NCBI GenBank assembly: GCA_034440635.1 | Contig: JAOTON010000951.1 | Span: forward strand, 186,001 to 250,000 | Source of the DNA: Lepas anatifera | Taxonomy: Eukaryota > Arthropoda > Thecostraca > Lepadidae | Direction: 5' to 3' | Length of the DNA stretch: 64,000 bases | In this document: in pieces, positions 58,239 to 64,000 of the stretch | How positions within the stretch are numbered: the stretch's first letter is position 1 | Layout: every line of letters starts with the position of its first letter | Position numbers and translations under genes: made by a program | Notes under the pieces: generated by a model | The model's input: the letters and a program-made list of their open reading frames with translations, nothing else | What the model was told of the DNA's origin: nothing | Database searches by the model: none

Positions 58239-59221
58239 TAGTCCAGTCAAGTTAGCATTTTTATAATGGGAACATGTCATAAAATTCGGACCCCGCCATA
58301 AGATACACCATTGTGTTCGCAATCGATAGGGGCGTAACATATTCAAAATCCGCAAAAATCTACCGAGCGGATATTTTATAACAGGGGTGCAAAGCCCACG
58401 TGCCAAAGAAAAATCAGAAATTTTAAAGTAAGACGTCGTGGTGTGTCGAGCCTGCAACATCGTACCAATGGCTATAATTTTTGGGAAGAAGGTACATATG
58501 ATGCTGGCCAATTCAAGCAACCTTAGCTGGCCGGTGGCCTACCCTCAGTTTGCACGTGCTACACGTGCAAAGTCAAAATTTTGCAATGTTGTCCTTATTC
58601 AAATTGCTTCCATTAGCTCTCTTATCGATGTTTATTGTTGGATTACTGTTTTTGTTTGTAATTTCATTACGCAACATGTGCTTAAGAGACACACAAAAAA
58701 TTAGGTCTCTAGCTGTAACGGTTTGCTGCTGAGAAGCGTAACTTATGAGACATGTCGGGATCATTCATTTCGGGGATACTGCATACTACAAGGGCTTTTG
58801 GGCCAGCCAAAGCCGTAAAAATATGCATGGGATAGAAAACGGGATACACATTTCAAAGCAGCATAGAATTGGACGGGATGAGATATGTTTTCCAGGTTTA
58901 ATTCCGAACTGGATCGGTTTTTGGAACTTTTGAGCTATAACAAAATGGAATGGGACGAAACTTTCTTTTAGGGTCATGTTCTAGGACAGTATAATTTCCG
59001 CCAATATATTGACGGAACGGACTAACTGGATGAAATAATGTGGATGCTAACATTTGGCGTATGTTGACAGTGCAAGTATATAAAACTTCATATTTTATTC
59101 GCTGTAAGTGATGGAGCTTTGCTTTTCCGCGGGTTGTCATCGTGACTCACGTTGTTTCATGGATTCTTCTTGAATTTGTTACTCATGTGCAAATTTAATA
59201 GTTTTCATTAAACGACTTTCT

Positions 59222-59408
59222 TGGGGGCGCGGTAGTGGAGTGGTCAGCGTAGCTGGCTTCCACGCAGCCGACCCGGGTTCAAGGCCCGGCGGCTTCCCTG
59301 AACAAGGAGCAAGCTGGCTCCCGAGAAACCCTTCCAACAGGGAAAGAGTTGGCGACGCCATATGACCCTGGCAGTTGGTGCGTCGATAAGCCCCAATAAT
59401 TATTATTA
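59222..59408 (+). repeat. tRNA-derived SINE, family 1, well preserved
   Basis: GGGGCGCGGTAGTGGAGTGG (box A region), GACCCGGGTTCAAGGCCCGG (box B), then CCTGAACAAGG, CCTTCCAACAGGGAAAGAGTTGGCGACGCCATATGACC, GCAGTTGGTGCGTCGATAAGCCCC and an (AATTATT)n tail. Flanks AAACGACTTTCTTG (59,210) and AAACGACTTTCTTG (59,412) are a perfect 14-bp direct repeat, the target duplication expected of a SINE insertion. Confidence 0.82.
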
Positions 59409-59501
59409 TTTAAACGACTTTCTTGATACTTTTCGTCTATAGAATCATGGACCCGCCGCTAGGGGACGGAGAGACGCGTCCCCCCACTTGGGAGAGGACG
59501 A

Positions 59502-59685
59502 CAGGGGCGTAGCCAGGATTTTGCTCAGGGGCGCCCCGAAAAGGGCCCCTGCGACAGCGCCAAAAAGGACCCTGATGGGTAAAAAAGAGCCCTGCTTGTT
59601 ACATAATCGTGTCCTCAGGGGGTCCTAGGGCCCTTAGAGGAGAGGGGGCGGCCTTCCCTGCCACCCCCCCTGGCTACGCCCCCTG
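59502..59685. mobile_element. hAT-type MITE with 8-bp target duplication
   Basis: Ends CAGGGGCGTAGCCAGGATTT and CCCCTGGCTACGCCCCCTG bound 184 bp. The flanking 8-mers GAGGACGA and GAGGACGG match at 7 of 8 positions. Confidence 0.8.
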
Positions 59686-60502
59686 GAGGACGGAGTATGT
59701 GTTGTCCCCCCCCCCGCCCACCACTTTTCACGCAGGGTTCTATCACGTTGTCCCGAGCACTAAAACCGTAGGGAATAATAAAGAGCGGGCCTTTTGCAAA
59801 CACACCAATTACAACTACAAATTCGGTCCGATACATAACTGTGGGTACAGACGCCCAATTTGGTGGTCTCTCAGGGGGCCCTTCACTGGCTCACGGAACC
59901 CGAGATCAAGTCAGAAACCTTCTGCAAAATATATTATCAGTGAAAATATACTTTTCTGACGCATAGTCGTGACGGGAAACCGCGGCGCTGCCTCTTGTCT
60001 CTAATAACCCTTTACAAAGGAGATCCAAAGGGACAGAGGTAAAATTATGACTCAGCCGATCTCACAAATGCCTCGAGTAGAACTATCAGTACTCATTGAT
60101 CAGAAAATATTTTGTGAGAGCAGAAGGTGTAGGACCCGAGCTGAGCCCCCCAGGTTCTCTCGATTTCCAAATCGGGGGTCCTGATCCCCCAGCTCCACCC
60201 ATCCGCATGAGCTTTTCTTGGAATAAGAGCTTTACGTATGTAGAAAGTGCCGAGATCAGCTGTCATTACTGCGTAATATGTCTGCGAAAGTGTGTGTTAT
60301 GGTTTTCCAGTAAAGTTTTGTTTACAGTAGTCTGCAAGAGTCACAGTACAGTGCAGTAGCCATTGTGAGCGCCGATTTTGATGTATTTTTAATCATATTT
60401 ATGGTGCTTTGTCCGTTTTGCGGGGTATCGTGCGACAAGTCGTTGGATTTAGTAAAAATATATCGAACTACGATATCAATATTTTGTTCACACATTCATA
60501 CT

Positions 60503-62125
60503 TTAATCCTCGCCCCGGTGGGGATGTTTGAACACCCCTCGGGTTTTACCGGCGGCACGAAAAACGGCGGCGCGAAGTACTTGGCATACCTTATCCTTGA
60601 TCAATTCCGCAAGTTTCCCCAAAATCTTAAGGTCGGGTCATTGGGGTCGTTCAAAAAAATTTCACCTTTCAGACTCAAATCCACTTTTTTCCTTTATATG
60701 TTCAATTATTATTTCAATGAGCCACATTCCAAACATCTGCGACAACGGGAAAGATCGCCTCAAAACGGTTAAAGATTTCATGTTTCAGGCGCGATTGGCC
60801 GCCCGGCGTTGCAGTCTCCCCTTGTTAAATTGGGATGAAAGGGGTGCATAACCTACCAGTAAAGACAGCGTGGCATGTGCGTGCGTATAATAGCGGTAGA
60901 TGGGATTTATTATGCAGGCATTTACTTGTCAGACGTATTTGCAGCGCAATACAAATACATGATATTCCACAAAAGACCTGAAATTAAATGGTTCAGCATC
61001 CTAGTTCTCTAAATCCCGACAGAATGTGGTGAACGATCCCACAGCGTTGTGTGAAGCTGGTGGAAGATTTCGAGAGCCATCCAAAGGGTAAAATATGCAG
61101 CAGAGTCTTCTAGCAGTATCAGAGCTCTTAAATAGTTCACAGGAGAAGAGGGGGAAGCACCTGCCCCAACGACGTTCTCCAACGAATGTTACCAGAAAAA
61201 TGTTCGCCTCCGGAAGGTATTCCTGTTCTGTCGGGATTTAGAGTACTAGGGTGCTGAACCATTTAATTTCAGGTCTTTTGTGGAATAAAATGTATTTGTA
61301 TTGCGCTGCAAATACATCTGACAAGTAACTACCTGCATGTTAAATCCCATCTACCGCTCTTATACGCACGCACATGCCACGCTGTCTTTACTGGAAGGTT
61401 ATGCACCCCTTTCATCTCAATTTAATAAGGGGAGACTGCAACGCTGGGCGGCCAATCGCGCCTGAAACATGAAATCTTTAACCGTTTTGAGGCGATCTTT
61501 CCCGTTGTTGTAGATGCTTCGAATGTGTCTCATTGAAATCAGAATTGAATATATAATGGGAAAAAGTGGGTTTGAGTCTAAAAAGTAAAAAAAAGTTTTT
61601 TTGAACGACCATATTGCCATCTCAGGTCAGGTCACCAGTGCAGGTTAAGTGACTTAACCTAAAAAATGTTTAAGGAGTCATAAGTAAGAAAAGGGCGAAT
61701 CGGATTAAAACTGATACCATATAATGGGCCTACCGAGTACTACAACATATATTCCGAGTTTTTTTCATATCGATGACCTAAGGTCAGGTACGGAGCATGA
61801 CCTCTCCGTTGGAAATGCATGGGGAAAAAAGAAATTGGGCTGTATTTGTGTAGATAAAGCTGAGAATACCTTCATATTCCTTAATTCGTAGTATCCTGGG
61901 CTCCTTTCTAGGTTCCTGTTGCAATGTTTCACCCTCTGACCTCTGAGAGGTCATCTGGGCTACTTAAGCATATTTTCAGACTTGGGTCAATAACTGTGCA
62001 GGAAATGACGATACAACTTTTATTTGATACCATTACGTTGAAATTGCTACTATGAGTCGATTGATGTGCATATTGACTATGCTAGATTAGATAGTGACCT
62101 TGACCTGACTGATGTGTGACCTAAT
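60503..62125 (+). mobile_element. AGGTCA-rich element, interrupted by a foldback
   Basis: Starts TTAATCCTCGCCCCGGTGGGG, with GTTTGAACACCCCTCGGGTTTTACCGG and GGCGGCGCGAAG as in the copy at 32,633. The match breaks at ~60,640 (CTTAAGGTCGGGTCAT) and resumes at ~61,615 (CCATCTCAGGTCAGGTCACCAGTGC), continuing through TGACCTAAGGTCAGG (~61,776) and TGACCTCTGAGAGGTCATC (~61,940) to ~62,125, where it is truncated. Confidence 0.78.
60646..61608. mobile_element. Foldback element inserted in the AGGTCA element
   Basis: Ends GGTCGTTCAAAAAAA and TTTTTTTGAACGACC. Arms of ~370 bp (to ~61,022 and from ~61,230) are inverted copies, e.g. GAAAGATCGCCTCAAAACGG opposite CCGTTTTGAGGCGATCTTTC, and AAATCCCGACAG opposite CTGTCGGGATTT. 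The ~200-bp spacer has no coding. The outermost 4-5 bp of flank (ATTG-like on both sides) may be the target duplication. Confidence 0.82.
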
Positions 62126-64000
62126 GTGTGTGATAAATGTTCGGGAATTATATTCACCAAGTGAAAAAACAAGTTTATAAATCAGAGTCAACCGACTTCT
62201 AATTTTACAGGCCCAAAAATGTGTCCGTGATTTACACTATCCACCAAAAGGTCCCTACCCTAATTGACAGCGATTTGATGAATTTCTCGTGAAATTCTAA
62301 GTTTGTAATTTTGAAGTAATGTTTTCGTCATTACTTTCTCAAATATTAACACTTCTATTTCAAATTTCAAATTGAAGTAAGTCGTTACCAGGATCCTTGG
62401 TACCACGATCGAGATCACGAGAAGGTATCCCACCTCACACTGTGAGACTCAAGTCGCTCGAACCGGACCACACCGGCACGTAAAATTCTACTATTTACTG
62501 CTATAAAATAATAATCCAGGACTTAAAAATCTCGGGATTTTAGGGCGCTTCAGCTGCCAGGGCTATATAGCGAACTTATCAATCCCCACCCTGAAGGTAC
62601 CGTAAGAAATATATCTTCAAATTGAAGCGATCATTACAGTAAGCCCAGGGGCCTGCTGGCCTAGTGGTTCTTACTTCACTGCCAACCACCTCAGAATGAG
62701 ACGCGTGATGAATAAGGAACCAACTCAAGTAATTATGCAGCCGGATAAAACGTTTTCAAGGTTTAATTGGCCTCAAAATGGGTGCTGCATGCGCAATCCA
62801 TAAAGTGAAGGATCCCGACATGTCCCAGCAAATAAGCTCTTCAGCAGCAAACCGTTACAGTTAGAGACCTGATTTTGTGTGTGCCTCTTCAAAACATATT
62901 GCGTAATGACATGACAAACAAAAAAAGTAATCCGACAATAAACATCGATAAGAGAACTAACGAAAGCAATGTAAAGAAGGACAAAATTACAAAATTTTGA
63001 CTTTGCACGTGCAGCACGTGCAAACCGAGGGTAGGCCACCGGCCGGCTAAGGTTTTATGAATTGCCCAGTATCATATGTACCTGCTTCCCAAAAATTATA
63101 GCCATTGGGACGATGTTGCAGGCTCGACACACCACAATGTTATACTTTGAAACATCTGGTTTTTCTCTGGCACGTGGACTTTGCACCCCTGTTATAAAAT
63201 ATCCGCTCGGTAGATTTTTGCGGATTCTGGATATGTTACGCCCCTTTCAGTTGCGAACACAATTGTGTATATTATGGGGGGCTAGAATTTTATGACATGT
63301 AAATCCTTATTTGACTGGACTAATACGTGTGTTTTGATGAATGGCCATAACTTTTGCAATAGTCATTATAGTCTCACAAAACTTTGTGTTAATATATCAA
63401 ACATGTGCAGCATTACATCCGCCAAATTTGGTGTTTGTTACCTGAACTGAGTTTAATCTACTTGAGTTTAACTGAAAGGGGTGTAACGATGTCCCTCAGG
63501 CGATTTTGCACGTGCTGGAGTATTGGGCAGAACACCCATTGCGCAATTTCCTATATAATATGGAGAACAATGGTTTATTTCAATCAGGAAGATACCATTT
63601 GGAACTATTTGCTTATCCAATCAGTTATTACCAGCACTGAAGCAAGAAGCTAACATCTCGGGCAAAGTTCCCCAATTGGCTTGAAAACAGTGCATTTGCA
63701 TGCGCCCAGATATGACGTCATATCTCAATACCTCTTCTAGGTGTCTAAACCATTTTTGGAGCAATTATACCGAACATGTTAAGCAACATGTATGCAAAGT
63801 TTCACGGCTGTTCGTTTAAGCCATACAGAGATACAGGTTTTGAGCCAAAAGGGGTGTTGACCTACACCTCTTCCGCTGAGCTGCACGTGCCAAAAACGAC
63901 GTGATAGGACCAAACCAGAATACACAAACTGACATGTGTAGAAGCAGTGTATTTTGAGCTTGAAAATTAAATTATGTTTTTGCCACCAACGTTCTTTTTA

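Larger units (their letters stand above)
53048..64000. mobile_element. Giant foldback element (outer palindrome), right end at window edge
   Basis: The left arm TAAAAAGACCGTTGGTGGCA..(53,048-53,724) is the reverse complement of 63,320-64,000 (..TTTTTGCCACCAACGTTCTT). The arm continues as 58,239-58,775 opposite 62,790-63,315 (CATGTCGGGATC / GATCCCGACATG; GCACGTGCTACACGTGCAAA / TTTGCACGTGCAGCACGTGC). Each arm is therefore ~1.2 kb, but the left arm is split by a 4.5-kb insertion. The right arm is uninterrupted: reversed, it reads ACACACGTATTAGTCCAGTC, exactly where the left arm is broken. No transposase is seen; the spacer 58,776-62,789 carries other repeats. Confidence 0.82.

Overview
This window looks like invertebrate animal nuclear DNA, possibly from an arthropod or another marine invertebrate; the sequence does not fix the species. 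The genes are broken into short, GC-rich exons with GT..AG introns of about 0.3-10 kb. Most of the intervening DNA is transposon fragments, tRNA-derived SINEs and minisatellites. There are no bacterial operons, CRISPR arrays or rRNA genes.

Region 1 (1-29,032, + strand) is the 3' part of a sodium/chloride-coupled neurotransmitter transporter gene (SLC6 family, most like the monoamine DAT/SERT/octopamine group). Nine coding segments join in frame to give 344 residues, from extracellular loop 3 through TM6-TM12 to the stop codon. The 5' half lies left of the window. Its introns hold two TTAA-flanked elements with CCCTATTTCC ends, several copies of a TTAA-flanked family rich in AGGTCA hexamers, SINEs, a decayed CR1/L2-like LINE and several minisatellites. 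One 50-bp tandem repeat triplicates the 3' splice site of coding segment 4.

Region 2 (29,033-35,934) is intergenic. It holds a homogeneous 54-bp minisatellite, tRNA-like SINE heads, two hAT-type MITEs (one with a perfect 8-bp target duplication) and another AGGTCA element.

Region 3 (35,935-48,230, + strand) is a class A G-protein-coupled receptor gene. Five coding segments join in frame (329 codons plus 2 nt), covering the N-terminus through TM6 and into TM7. The last coding exon was not found. TM2 has His where Asp2.50 is expected, and the DRY motif reads DRL. I cannot assign a ligand. Intron 2 (about 9 kb) contains a 1.6-kb MITE interrupted by an AGGTCA element, and a small foldback with hammerhead-like cores.

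Region 4 (48,231-64,000) is a transposon graveyard: an AGGTCA-element end, a LINE fragment, a 5'-truncated Penelope-like element on the minus strand with an inverted copy of its 3' end, and a giant nested palindrome. The outer palindrome (53,048 to the window end) has arms of about 1.2 kb. A second palindrome of 4.5 kb (53,725-58,238), with a GAGCTGATC-type satellite core, sits inside its left arm. The outer spacer carries a SINE, a hAT MITE and an AGGTCA element that itself contains another foldback.

The two genes share a strand and both encode membrane proteins of likely neuronal or signalling use. Nothing here shows that they act together. The most unusual signals are the duplicated splice acceptors, the AGGTCA-rich family and the nested palindromes.
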